This document shows, in pieces, positions 37,910 to 45,861 of a DNA stretch of 64,000 nucleotides. Below the pieces are notes generated by a model. It did no database searches and was not told the origin of the DNA. It was given only the letters and a program-made list of their open reading frames with translations. The stretch covers positions 42,761-106,760 of the forward strand of contig NZ_JAPZVP010000019.1 in assembly GCF_027622875.1 (NCBI RefSeq), written 5' to 3'. The stretch's first letter is position 1, and each line of letters opens with the position of its first letter. The DNA comes from Glycomyces luteolus. GTDB taxonomy: Bacteria; Actinomycetota; Actinomycetes; Mycobacteriales; Micromonosporaceae. The translations under genes and the position numbers were made by a program.

Positions 37910-40341
37910 TGCGGCCCATCCGACTGGACCTCCAGGGTTTCGGCTCCTATACCGGGACCGAGACCTTCGACTTCACCGACGCGGAGTTCTTCGCGCTCAC
38001 CGGGCCCACCGGCGCCGGCAAGTCCACCGTGCTCGACGCGATCTGCTTCGCGCTGTACGGCCGCACACCGCGCTGGCCGAAGTCCGCGACGCAGAACTCC
38101 CTGGCCCCTTCCTCAGTGGAGGGGCGGGTGCGGCTGGTGTTCGCCGCGGCCGGGCAGCACTATGTGGCCACGCGCATCCTGCGGCGCGACCGCAACGGCA
38201 AGGTCAAGACCACCACCGCCGCGATGGAGCAGCTGCCCGAGGGCGTGAACCCGGCCGAGGACACCGAGCTCGTGGAAGGGCTCGGCAGAGCCCTGGGCGG
38301 CAGCCCGAACGAGGTCAACGCCGCCGCCGAGCGGATCATCGGCCTGCCGTTCGAGCAGTTCACCAAATGCGTGCTGCTGCCCCAGGGCGAGTTCGCGGAG
38401 TTCCTGCGCGCCTCCTCGGCCGACCGGCGGAACATCCTGGAGAACCTGCTCGGCCACAGCGTCTACCGCGGCATCCAGCAGCGCGCCCGCACCCGCTTCG
38501 TCGACGCCGACGCGAAGCGGCAGGCGTACGAGACGCAGCTCGCCGGGATCGCGCCCGTCACGGAGGAGCAGATCCGGAACGCCGCCGAACGCGTAGAGCG
38601 CCTGGAGAAGCTCTCGGAGCCGGTGCGGGACAAGTCGAACGCGCTCGACGGGCTCGCCGCAGCGGTGGAGGCGGCGCGGCGCAGGCTCACCGAGGCGGAG
38701 GCGAACCTCGCCTCGCTCACGTACATCAAGCAGCCGTCCGGGGTCGCTGACATCGCCGCGCAGGTCGCCGCCGCGTCGGCCGCCGTCGCCGAGAAGGCCG
38801 CCGAGGTCGAGGCCACCGAGACCGAGGACGAACGACTGCGGTCCGAACTCGACGGACTCGACCTGGGCCTGATCGAGCGGCAGCTCAAGGCCTGGGCCGA
38901 ACTCGCCGAGACCGAATCGAAGCTCAAGACCGGCCTCGAACTCACCGAGGAGCTGCGCGACCAGTTCGCCGAGGCGAAGGAACTCGAAGAGGCCGCCTCC
39001 GAAGAGGTCGAGATCCAGCACGCGGCGCTCCACAAGGTGCGCATGGCCGAACTCGCCGGGACCCTCAGAGCGGGACTGGAAGTGGGCGATGAATGCCCGG
39101 TCTGCGACCGTCCGGTGGAGACGGTGCCCGAACACGACCTGTCGGAGTCGATGCAGCAGGCCGAAGAGGCCTCCCGTACCGCCACAGTGGAGTACCGAGA
39201 CGCGCAGGCCGCCGTGGTCGCGCTCCAGACGAAGCTCGAGAACTACGAGGAGCGCCTCACCGAACTGCAGCTCGCCGAGCGGCGGCTGAAGAAGAAGCTC
39301 GAGAACGTCCCCGAACCCGCTGCGCTGCAGCAGCGCCGGACCGACTCCGAAGAGGCCCGGCATCAGCTCGCGGGCACCGGCGCCGCACTCAAGGCCGCGC
39401 GCCGGGCGCTGCGCGAGGCCGAGAAGCGCAAGGCCGCCGTCGACGAGCGCCAGCAGCGGGCCTGGAAGGAGTTCCAGCACGCCCGCGACCAGGTCGCCGT
39501 GCTCGGCCCGCCCGCCGCCGGAGACGACCTGGCCGAGAGCTGGGAACGGCTCGTCGCCTGGGCCGAGGCCTCGCTGGAGCGCGCCGGCGCCGAACGCGAG
39601 GCCGCCCGCACCGAACTCGCGGGCCTCGACGGCCGCGCCGAGACCCTGCGAAGCGAACTCCGATTCGCCTTGGGCGAGTTCGACATCGAAGTGCCACGCA
39701 ACGGCACCGGCGGCGACTACGTGGCCCGCCACGCGACCGCCGTCGAAGTCGCCCGGGCCGACGCCGTCAATCTCGACCAGGCCCGGAAGCGCCGCATCGA
39801 CCTCGACGCCGAGATGCGCCGCTTCGCCGGAGAGGCACTGGTGGCCAAGGAACTCGCCAAGCACCTGGACGCGCGCAAATTCATGGAGTGGCTGCTCAGC
39901 GAGGCCCTCGATGAACTGGTGACGGGTGCGACCGTCATGCTCAACCGCATCACCGGAGGCCAGTACGACCTGGTGTACCGGGAGCAGGACTTCTGGGTGG
40001 TCGACCACCACGACGCGGACATGCCGCGACCTGCACGCAGCCTTTCAGGCGGGGAGACCTTCGCGGCATCGCTGTCATTGGCGCTCGCACTGAGCGACCA
40101 ACTGGCGAGCCTGTCGCGGCACGGCGCGAGCCTGGAGTCGATCATCCTGGACGAGGGCTTCGGCACGCTCGACCCCGAGACCCTGGACGCGGTGGCGAGC
40201 ACGCTGGAGGCGCTCACGCTCTCCGCCGGGCGCACCGTCGGACTCGTGACACATGTGACCGAACTCGCAGAACGCGTTCCCGTGCGGTTCCGGGTCACCA
40301 AGGACGCCAAAGGGTCTCATGTGGAGAAGACCTGGAGTTAA
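37909..40341 (+). CDS. sbcC: exonuclease SbcC (Rad50-type SMC ATPase)
   Basis: This 810-residue ATPase partners SbcD. It has an N-terminal ABC half with Walker A GPTGAGKST (about 32-40) and the Q-loop region LPQGEFAEFLRA. A long coiled coil carries the zinc hook CPVC (Cys396, Cys399). The C-terminal half has signature LSGGETFAASLSLALAL (from about 712) and Walker B IILDEGFGTLD (from about 745). The length is shorter than E. coli SbcC (about 1050) but usual for Actinobacteria. The start overlaps the sbcD stop. Confidence 0.95.
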   Translation: MRPIRLDLQGFGSYTGTETFDFTDAEFFALTGPTGAGKSTVLDAICFALYGRTPRWPKSATQNSLAPSSVEGRVRLVFAAAGQHYVATRILRRDRNGKVKTTTAAMEQLPEGVNPAEDTELVEGLGRALGGSPNEVNAAAERIIGLPFEQFTKCVLLPQGEFAEFLRASSADRRNILENLLGHSVYRGIQQRARTRFVDADAKRQAYETQLAGIAPVTEEQIRNAAERVERLEKLSEPVRDKSNALDGLAAAVEAARRRLTEAEANLASLTYIKQPSGVADIAAQVAAASAAVAEKAAEVEATETEDERLRSELDGLDLGLIERQLKAWAELAETESKLKTGLELTEELRDQFAEAKELEEAASEEVEIQHAALHKVRMAELAGTLRAGLEVGDECPVCDRPVETVPEHDLSESMQQAEEASRTATVEYRDAQAAVVALQTKLENYEERLTELQLAERRLKKKLENVPEPAALQQRRTDSEEARHQLAGTGAALKAARRALREAEKRKAAVDERQQRAWKEFQHARDQVAVLGPPAAGDDLAESWERLVAWAEASLERAGAEREAARTELAGLDGRAETLRSELRFALGEFDIEVPRNGTGGDYVARHATAVEVARADAVNLDQARKRRIDLDAEMRRFAGEALVAKELAKHLDARKFMEWLLSEALDELVTGATVMLNRITGGQYDLVYREQDFWVVDHHDADMPRPARSLSGGETFAASLSLALALSDQLASLSRHGASLESIILDEGFGTLDPETLDAVASTLEALTLSAGRTVGLVTHVTELAERVPVRFRVTKDAKGSHVEKTWS

Positions 40342-40559
40342 CCCAGGTCACGGGCTCTTGACGAATTTTTGACACCCCTTTCGGGGTTCCGCGCGTCCTC
40401 GTTCTGGCAACCGCCGCGGAGCGGGAGTAGGTTCATTTCGTTGGTCCCGAGCTCCGCAGCGGCAAGCATGCCGTTCGCGTTCCGTTCGCATGCGCGCCGT
40501 CCGCGGCAACCGCGATATCCGCATATGTCGCAGGACACATGAAGCCGGTTCACCTTCTG

Positions 40560-40588
40560 TTGAACTTGAACGTTCAAGTACCTATTCA
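40560..40588 (+). promoter_or_regulatory. promoter overlapped by a perfect 14-bp palindrome upstream of the carbonic anhydrase gene
   Basis: The -35 is TTGAAC (40560-40565), the spacer 17 bp and the -10 TATTCA (40583-40588), three bases before the ATG, so the mRNA may be leaderless or nearly so. The perfect palindrome CTTGAACGTTCAAG (40565-40578) fills most of the spacer, as expected for a TetR- or MarR-type repressor site. The rest of the 250-bp gap 40342-40591 shows a small hairpin after sbcC and no gene. Confidence 0.55.
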
Positions 40589-40591
40589 AAC

Positions 40592-41518
40592 ATGAGCACA
40601 CTTCACATTCGCGGCAACCGCCGCGCACTTCTCACCGGTGCGGGCACGGTCGGCGCCGGCGCCCTCGCAGTCCTCGCCCTCGACGCCTGCAGTGCCGACG
40701 GCGGCGGCATCGGCGGCGAAGACGCCGCGGCCCAGACCCCGGACGTCCCCGACCTCCACGAGTTCGACTCGGCCGCGGACATCTGGGACGCCATGCTCGA
40801 CGGCAACCAGCGCTGGGCCGACGGCGCGCCCGTCCACCCCCACACCGACGTCGAATGGCGCGAGTCCCTCGCCGAGGGCCAGGAGCCCTGCGCGGCCGTC
40901 TTCTCCTGCGTCGACTCGCGCGTCGGCCCCGAGCTGGTCTTCGACACCGGCGTCGGCGACCTCATGGTCACCCGCACCGCCGGGAACGTCTTCGACCCGC
41001 TCGTCTCCGAGTCCGTCTCCTACGGCCCGGCCGCCCTTGAAGCCCCGCTCCTCGTCGTCCTCGGCCACCAGAAGTGCGGCGCCGTCACCGCCGCCCACGA
41101 GGCCCTCCTCGCGGCCGAAGAGGGCACGGAACTGGAAGAGCACGAGTACGCCCTCCCCGAGACCGTCGAGGCTCTCAGGCCCGCCTACGAGGCCGCCAAG
41201 GGCGAGTCCGGCGACCCCGTCGACGCGATGATCAAGGCGAACGTCCTCCTGACCATCCAGGCGCTCAAAGAGCACCCGAACCTGGCCGAACTCGTCGCGG
41301 ACGGCGAGCTCACCGTGGTCGGCGGCGTGTACTCGCTCGAGACCGGACTGGTCACCGAGGTTTCCTTAGCGGGCCGCGCAGGCGTCGACGGCGAGCAGTA
41401 CGCTGGGCCGCAATCGTTCCGGAAAGCAGGTGCGCCTTGCAGATCACCGTCGACGCCTGGGACCCGTCCTTCGCGGACAACCCCGAGTCGCCCTCGCGCG
41501 CGAACCAGGCGATCGTGA
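40592..41518 (+). CDS. Tat-exported beta-class carbonic anhydrase, probable lipoprotein
   Basis: This zinc enzyme interconverts CO2 and bicarbonate. The 308-residue protein begins with a Tat-like signal (NRRALLTGAGTVGAGALAVLALDAC), whose Cys could be a lipidated residue. Zinc ligands and the Asp-Arg dyad are visible in FSCVDSRV and LGHQKCGAV. The family fold normally ends near VGGVYSLETGLVTEVS. Here about 48 further Pro/Arg/Ser-rich residues follow and overlap the next gene by 82 bp. A stop lies one frame away right at that boundary, so a frame change cannot be excluded. Confidence 0.85.
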   Translation: MSTLHIRGNRRALLTGAGTVGAGALAVLALDACSADGGGIGGEDAAAQTPDVPDLHEFDSAADIWDAMLDGNQRWADGAPVHPHTDVEWRESLAEGQEPCAAVFSCVDSRVGPELVFDTGVGDLMVTRTAGNVFDPLVSESVSYGPAALEAPLLVVLGHQKCGAVTAAHEALLAAEEGTELEEHEYALPETVEALRPAYEAAKGESGDPVDAMIKANVLLTIQALKEHPNLAELVADGELTVVGGVYSLETGLVTEVSLAGRAGVDGEQYAGPQSFRKAGAPCRSPSTPGTRPSRTTPSRPRARTRRS

Positions 41519-42375
41519 ACGCGGGCGTCGAGCTCGAACCCGCCGACTGGCGCCCGGTCGACGCCCCCGCCACCGGCCCGCGCCGCATCGTCGTGGTCGA
41601 CGGCGTGCGCCGCATCGACGCCCGTGTCGAACTGTTCGAGAACGGCGAGCGCTGGCCGGGCGTGTGCGTCTCCTGGGCCGCCGGAGCTGTCGCCTGCGAC
41701 CTCGGCGGGCAGTCCTCCCCCGAGGCCTCCGTCGTCGAAGTCGCGGTCGAACGCGGCCTGTTCGCGGCCGTCGACCCGGGCGCGGACTTCGGCCGATACC
41801 CGTTCCGCAAGGCCGAGTCGGCCGACCCGGGCGAGCTCATCGCCACCGCCCAGACCGCGATGGCCGAGCTCGAGGCCAAGGTCTCCTCGCTCGTGACCAT
41901 GGAGGCCGAGCTCTCGGTCCTCGACGGCCCCCTGCGCGGGCGCACCCGCCTGCCGCATTCGGTGGGCTACATCAAGAGCCACCACCGCTCCTACCTGCAG
42001 GGCGAACTGAACGCCGTCGTCGAGCGGCTCCGTCCCGGCCAGCGCACCCCGGTCTTCCACCTCATGTCGGGCTGGCCGCGCTACACCTGGTACCTGCGGC
42101 TGCCGGGCACCTCGTCGCGGGGCTGGGCGGGCATCGCGCGGCTCGAAGCCGCCGACGAGCTGAGCGAGGAGGCGGCGATCGCGCTCGCCGACGCCACCGC
42201 CGCGGCCCTGCCGCCGCTCGGTTCCGCGGCGCACAAGGACGCGCGGGCCCCGCAGAACCTCACCCCGATCGCGGGCCTCGAACGCCGCTTGAAGCGGATG
42301 CTCGGCGACCCGCGCCTGCTGCTGCGTTCAGTGCGGGCGGCCTCCATGGAGACCACCGACGGCTATGGCGCCTGA
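41437..42375 (+). CDS. NurA-like nuclease domain protein
   Basis: NurA is a Mn2+-dependent 5'-3' nuclease and ssDNA endonuclease that works with HerA in end resection. This 312-residue protein shows a first acidic motif VVVDGVRRID (Asp55, Asp61), then SVLDGPL (Asp163) and VGYIKSHHRSYL (Lys180). These are spaced as in NurA (xVDGS...vlDGPL...iGlxK). The TTG at 41437 is the only start that gives this N-terminus; it overlaps the end of the carbonic anhydrase frame. It lies about 1.1 kb after sbcC and 4.7 kb after the herA-like gene. The assignment is by motif. Confidence 0.65.
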   Translation: MQITVDAWDPSFADNPESPSRANQAIVNAGVELEPADWRPVDAPATGPRRIVVVDGVRRIDARVELFENGERWPGVCVSWAAGAVACDLGGQSSPEASVVEVAVERGLFAAVDPGADFGRYPFRKAESADPGELIATAQTAMAELEAKVSSLVTMEAELSVLDGPLRGRTRLPHSVGYIKSHHRSYLQGELNAVVERLRPGQRTPVFHLMSGWPRYTWYLRLPGTSSRGWAGIARLEAADELSEEAAIALADATAAALPPLGSAAHKDARAPQNLTPIAGLERRLKRMLGDPRLLLRSVRAASMETTDGYGA

Positions 42376-42865
42376 CGTCTTGGCGGACAACGGCTTCGAC
42401 CAAGTCCTCCACGGCACGGCGACGCATTCGCGCCTCCTCGCGGCGCCCTCGGCCCGGGTGTGGTCGGCCTTCGCGGAGCTGCCGCTGCGCGACCGCTGGT
42501 TCCGCATCCCCGGCGAGGACGCCGTGCACGAACTCGACTTCCGCGTCGGCGGCGGCGAGAGCGCCCGGGCACTGTTCGCCCCGTCGGGCACTCCTGAGCT
42601 CGTGCAGTGGCGCTCGCACTTCTTCGACCTCGTGGAACCGAGCCGCCTCGTCTTCGGCTACGAGCTCCAGGTCGACGGCGTGCGCCGCACCGTCTCGCTG
42701 GTGACCGTCGAGCTCGCGCCTGAGGCGGGCGGGACCCGGCTCGACTACACGGAGCAGTACGCGCTCACGGCGCTCACCGGCGACGGCTCGCAGGACGAGG
42801 CGCACCTGAAGGGCAGCCTGCTGTTCCTCTTCAACCGGCTGGAGGCCGCGCTGGCCGCGTCCTGA
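42365..42865 (+). CDS. SRPBCC / AHSA1-type START-fold protein
   Basis: The 166-residue protein has the helix-grip pattern LLAAPSARVWSAFAELPLRDRWF, then VQWRSHFFDLVEPSRLVFGYEL and LDYTEQYALTALTGDGSQDEAHLKGSLLFLFNRLEAAL, as in Hsp90-activator-homologue/polyketide cyclase-like proteins that bind hydrophobic ligands. The ATG overlaps the NurA-like stop by 11 bp. The ligand is unknown. Confidence 0.8.
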   Translation: MAPDVLADNGFDQVLHGTATHSRLLAAPSARVWSAFAELPLRDRWFRIPGEDAVHELDFRVGGGESARALFAPSGTPELVQWRSHFFDLVEPSRLVFGYELQVDGVRRTVSLVTVELAPEAGGTRLDYTEQYALTALTGDGSQDEAHLKGSLLFLFNRLEAALAAS

Positions 42866-42869
42866 GCGC

Positions 42870-42902
42870 GAGAGGCCCCGGCGCGTGGCGCCGAGACCTC
42901 TC
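42870..42902. terminator. terminator between convergent genes
   Basis: A 15-bp stem (GAGAGGCCCCGGCGC with GCGCCGAGACCTCTC, two mismatches) with a 3-nt loop, followed by TTGCGG. Confidence 0.65.
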
Positions 42903-42950
42903 TTGCGGGTCAGCGAACTCCGGGTCCGCTGGATTCGAGCTTATGGCGGG

Positions 42951-43655
42951 TTAGTACCAGCCGTTGGACTCGCTGTGCGACCAGGCGCCGCACGGGCTGC
43001 CGTAGCGGCCGTCGATGTAGTCGAGGCCCCAGGCGATCTGGGTGGCCGGGTTGGTCTCCCAGTCGTCGCCGTGGGAGGCCATCTTGTCGCCGGGGAGGGA
43101 CTGCGGGATGCCGTAGGCGCCCGAGCCCTCGTTGTAGGCGGACTCGTTCCAGCCGGACTCGCGGTCCCAGAGGCTGATGAGGCAGCCGACCTCGTCCATG
43201 TCCCAGCCGGCTTCGAGGGTCATCGTGCAGCCGATGGCCTTGTTGCCGGAGTACTCGGAGCAGTCGGCGGCGATGTCGACGCTGGGGCCGCTGTCGGAGG
43301 ACTCGGTGCTCTCCTCCTCGGCGGGCTCCTCGACCACGGGCTCGGGGACCTCGGCGGGCTCGGTCTTCTCGGTCGGCTCGACCGCGGCGGCCTCCTTGAC
43401 GGGGAGGATGCTCTCCATCGGGGCGACCTGGTCCCACTGGTGTTCGGCGTCTCCGGCGTCGGCGACGATCTCGGCGGCGACCTGCTCCTCGGGAGTCGGG
43501 TCGTCGGTGCCGATGATCGCGGCGCTCGCGCTGCTGGCGGTGCCGACGGCGACGAGTACGGCTGCGGCGGACACGAGCACTCGCTTGCGGGCGGGGTGCC
43601 GCTGGGGGTCTTCAGCTCGGTGCCGCGCACGGGAGGAATTCATGCGGGTAAACAT
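42951..43655 (-). CDS. secreted lytic-transglycosylase-like protein
   Basis: The 234-residue protein has a basic N-terminus and a hydrophobic signal (VLVSAAAVLVAVGTASSASA), a Glu/Pro-rich linker (about 60-135) and a C-terminal SLT-like module. The module shows WDRESGWNESAYNEGSGAYGIPQSLPG (Glu of RESGW is the likely catalytic residue) and ATQIAWGLDYIDGRYGSPCGAWSHSESNGWY. It should cleave or remodel peptidoglycan outside the membrane. An in-frame ATG 12 bases downstream (43643) is an equally possible start. Confidence 0.85.
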   Translation of the reverse strand: MFTRMNSSRARHRAEDPQRHPARKRVLVSAAAVLVAVGTASSASAAIIGTDDPTPEEQVAAEIVADAGDAEHQWDQVAPMESILPVKEAAAVEPTEKTEPAEVPEPVVEEPAEEESTESSDSGPSVDIAADCSEYSGNKAIGCTMTLEAGWDMDEVGCLISLWDRESGWNESAYNEGSGAYGIPQSLPGDKMASHGDDWETNPATQIAWGLDYIDGRYGSPCGAWSHSESNGWY

Positions 43656-43983
43656 CGGGGCAACCCTAGGGGTACGAATGCGGCGGGCCGTACCGCTGAG
43701 TAATCACGCCAATACGGCACATCTCCACATGCGAGCGAAACTATCGGGTGCCCGTCTCGCCCGATAGCGCCGCTATCGCGCCGACTGCCCCAGCCCTCCT
43801 GGGACCCGGGAGTCCGGCGTCCTCCGAACGGCCGATTGACACCGCGCCGCCCCGGTAGATCTTCTCCGACGGAGGTCCACTGAGATCAATGTCATAAAGG
43901 ACCGTTAACATGCCCGACTTGCGCCGAATGACGGAAAACCGGCCCTGCCGCGAGGCGGGGCCGGTTCGCGTTTCGAGCGGCGG
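43656..43983. other. 328-bp intergenic region
   Basis: No gene is seen on either strand. It holds the divergent-side leader of the transglycosylase gene and a TTGACA with a nearby TAGATC that could be a weak promoter on the plus strand with no clear target. The terminator of the PadR-HAAS operon lies at its right end. I compared it with the c-di-AMP (ydaO) riboswitch and found no match. Confidence 0.5.
43937..43966 (-). terminator. terminator of the PadR-HAAS operon
   Basis: Stem AACCGGCCC (43937-43945) pairs with GGGCCGGTT (43958-43966). On the minus strand it is followed by TT and a short T-run (the plus strand has AAAA at 43935-43938). Confidence 0.65.
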
Positions 43984-45099
43984 CTACTTGGTCGGGTCGT
44001 CCCCCGGCGTCGGCGACACCGACTCCTCAGGGCTCGTCGTCGCCGCTTCCCCGGTCGGCGTCTCCTCCGGGCCCGAGGTCGCCTCCTCGGAAGGGGTGGC
44101 GCTCTCGGGGAGCTCGGTGGTCGGCTCCTCGCCCGGCGTCGGCGTCCCGTCGGGCATGGTCAGCTCGCTCCCCGGAACGCACAGCGGGTACTGGTAGCCG
44201 TAGCGGTCGTCGGTGCTCTCGACCGCGTTGCCGTACTGGTCGTAGTCGTACTCCTCGACCGTCGAGTCGGCGTCGAACGGGTTCTCGGCGGCGACCGGGC
44301 AGTTGTACGGATCGCCGATCCACAGCGGGTTGCCGTCCTGGTCGAACAGGTACACGCCCGTGAGCAGGTTGCCGTTCTCGTCGTAGGCGTAGATGTCGCT
44401 GATGTAGGCGTACGGGTCGCCCTCCTGCGAAGCGGTGTCGATGTACTGGACCGGGAAGTTGCCGGTGAGCAGCCAGGAGAACTGGTAGGCCGCCAGCGCG
44501 ACGATCGCGACGCCTCCGGCGACCAACCAGCGGCGGCGCCTGCCGCGCCAGTCCATCGACTTGGCGCCCAGGCGCATCGAGGCCCACACGCAGACCAGCA
44601 GGACGCCGGCCATGAGCAGCAGGCCGGGGATCGACCCGAAGATCGAGAAGCCGGTGACGCCGTACTGCGCTGCCGAGAGCCAGTAGACGAACAGGGCCGC
44701 CACGATCGCGCCGCGCAGCACCCACCAGCCCGGCCGGAGGCGCTCGCGCAGCTCGGCGGCGTCGGCGTAGCCGGTGCTCGCGGCGTACCGGTCCGCGGCG
44801 CCTTTCAGCCGGCCGAGGGCCGGTGCGGCGGTCTCGGAGAGCTTGCGGCGCATGCGGGTGCCGACCGGTTCCTTGCCGACCTCGGCGGTGTCGCGCAGTT
44901 CCCGGGCGTAGGCCTCGGGGCTGCCGAGGAGGTCGCGGAGCGCGGCGCCGGGTGCGAGGTCGGCGGCGACCTCGGACAGGTGCGCGTCCAGTTCGGACAT
45001 GAGGTCCTGCCGGATGTGGGTCGGCAGGTCGTTGAGGTGCCGCTCGACCGCGGCCAGGTAGGACGCGATCTCCGTGGACCGGTCGGGTGTGGTGGTCAT
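43984..45099 (-). CDS. HAAS-domain membrane protein
   Basis: The 371-residue protein has an N-terminal HAAS-type helical region (YLAAVERHLNDLPTHIRQDLMSELDAHLSEVAADLAPG), a linker and three hydrophobic segments (about 130-150, 155-175, 190-212). An extracytoplasmic Tyr/Asp-rich region (YAYISDIYAYDENGNLL) and a long Thr/Pro/Glu/Ser-rich tail follow. HAAS domains are usually linked to PadR-type regulators, which fits the genes upstream. It may sense or relay a membrane or envelope signal. The exact role is unknown. Confidence 0.75.
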   Translation of the reverse strand: MTTTPDRSTEIASYLAAVERHLNDLPTHIRQDLMSELDAHLSEVAADLAPGAALRDLLGSPEAYARELRDTAEVGKEPVGTRMRRKLSETAAPALGRLKGAADRYAASTGYADAAELRERLRPGWWVLRGAIVAALFVYWLSAAQYGVTGFSIFGSIPGLLLMAGVLLVCVWASMRLGAKSMDWRGRRRRWLVAGGVAIVALAAYQFSWLLTGNFPVQYIDTASQEGDPYAYISDIYAYDENGNLLTGVYLFDQDGNPLWIGDPYNCPVAAENPFDADSTVEEYDYDQYGNAVESTDDRYGYQYPLCVPGSELTMPDGTPTPGEEPTTELPESATPSEEATSGPEETPTGEAATTSPEESVSPTPGDDPTK

Positions 45100-45154
45100 G
45101 GTGCTGCCCTTCTTGGCTGACCTTCTTCAAGCTGCGGTGTCAGTGGCGCGAAGC

Positions 45155-45436
45155 TCATGATGTGTAGACCCGTCGCGACGGCGGCGCCGTTGCATAGTCC
45201 TGTTGGAACGGCTCCAGAACGGGGCTGTAGCCGAGGACCGCGGCGGCGAACCGCGCGTGGCCGCCGAGTCGCTGCTCCAGGGTCTCGCCGGGACGCAGGT
45301 CGGCGGCGACGTCGGCGAGGTGCGCGCGCAGGCCCGCGACGAGGTCCTGGCGGATGTCCTCGAGCAGGTCGTCGAGGTGGCGCTCGACCGAGGCGCGGTA
45401 GGCCGCCACGTCGTTCTGCACGGGGGTGTCGGTCAT
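45155..45436 (-). CDS. short HAAS-domain protein
   Basis: The 93-residue protein consists almost entirely of the HAAS-type helical segment (YRASVERHLDDLLEDIRQDLVAGLRAHLADVAADLRPGE), closely resembling the N-terminus of the next protein. It has no TM segment. It may be a duplicated, truncated copy that competes for or bridges the PadR partner. The ATG at 45436 lies two bases after the padR stop. Confidence 0.72.
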   Translation of the reverse strand: MTDTPVQNDVAAYRASVERHLDDLLEDIRQDLVAGLRAHLADVAADLRPGETLEQRLGGHARFAAAVLGYSPVLEPFQQDYATAPPSRRVYTS

Positions 45437-45438
45437 GG

Positions 45439-45789
45439 TCAACCTTTCGTGGGCACGTCGAACAGCACTCGCATCTTGGCGCTCACGTCCTCCCAGGCGT
45501 CGCGCGCCTGGCGGAGGTACTTCCGGCCGGGTTCGGTGAGCGAGTAGTACTTGCGGTGCGGTCCCGACTCGCTCGGCTGCACATAGGTGGACAGGTAGCC
45601 GGCGCGGTAGAGCCGCCGGAGCGTGCCGTAGACCGAGGCGTCGCCGAGTTCGTCGAAGCCCGCGGCGCGCAGCCGGTTGAGGATCTCGTACCCGTAGCCG
45701 TCCTGGCGGTCGAGGACGCGCAGCACGATGATGTCGAGCAGGCCCTTGAGCAGTTGCGATCTGTCCACGCTATCCACAGTACCATGCAT
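45439..45789 (-). CDS. PadR-family transcriptional regulator
   Basis: The 116-residue winged-helix protein has RSQLLKGLLDIIVLRVLDRQDGYGYEILNRLRAAGFDELGDASVYGTLRRLYRAGYLST and HRKYYSLTEPGRKYL, the PadR signature. It probably represses its own operon, which also holds two HAAS proteins. The ATG at 45789 is given. The GTG at 45768 (VDRSQLLKG) matches the usual family N-terminus and may be the real, possibly leaderless start. Confidence 0.88.
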   Translation of the reverse strand: MHGTVDSVDRSQLLKGLLDIIVLRVLDRQDGYGYEILNRLRAAGFDELGDASVYGTLRRLYRAGYLSTYVQPSESGPHRKYYSLTEPGRKYLRQARDAWEDVSAKMRVLFDVPTKG

Positions 45790-45798
45790 TGCACAGTA
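45776..45798 (-). promoter_or_regulatory. direct repeat TACTGTG over the padR start, possible -10/operator
   Basis: On the minus strand TACTGTG occurs twice with a 17-bp period, overlapping the 5' end of the padR frame. The second copy sits 8-13 bases before the GTG at 45768, the position of a -10 box for a leaderless mRNA. PadR proteins often bind such autoregulatory sites. Confidence 0.4.
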
Positions 45799-45815
45799 GC
45801 GGAGGCATGCGAACC

Positions 45816-45851
45816 CGAAGCGGCCCCGTCGTCGCCGACGGGGCCGCTTCG
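45816..45851. terminator. strong hairpin terminator after gltX
   Basis: A perfect 16-bp stem (45816-45831 and 45836-45851) with a TCGC loop lies just after the gltX stop on the minus strand and upstream of padR. Confidence 0.8.
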
Positions 45852-45861
45852 CTTGCGCTGC

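Noticed and set aside
43656..43910. Possible c-di-AMP (ydaO-type) riboswitch upstream of the secreted transglycosylase gene, as seen before cell-wall hydrolase genes in Actinobacteria
   Set aside because: The conserved purine-rich and pseudoknot segments of that riboswitch could not be found on the relevant strand.
43910..44197. Plus-strand 95-residue frame with an upstream TTGACA
   Set aside because: It is antisense to the Thr/Pro/Glu-rich tail of the HAAS membrane protein, crosses that operon's terminator and has low-complexity composition.
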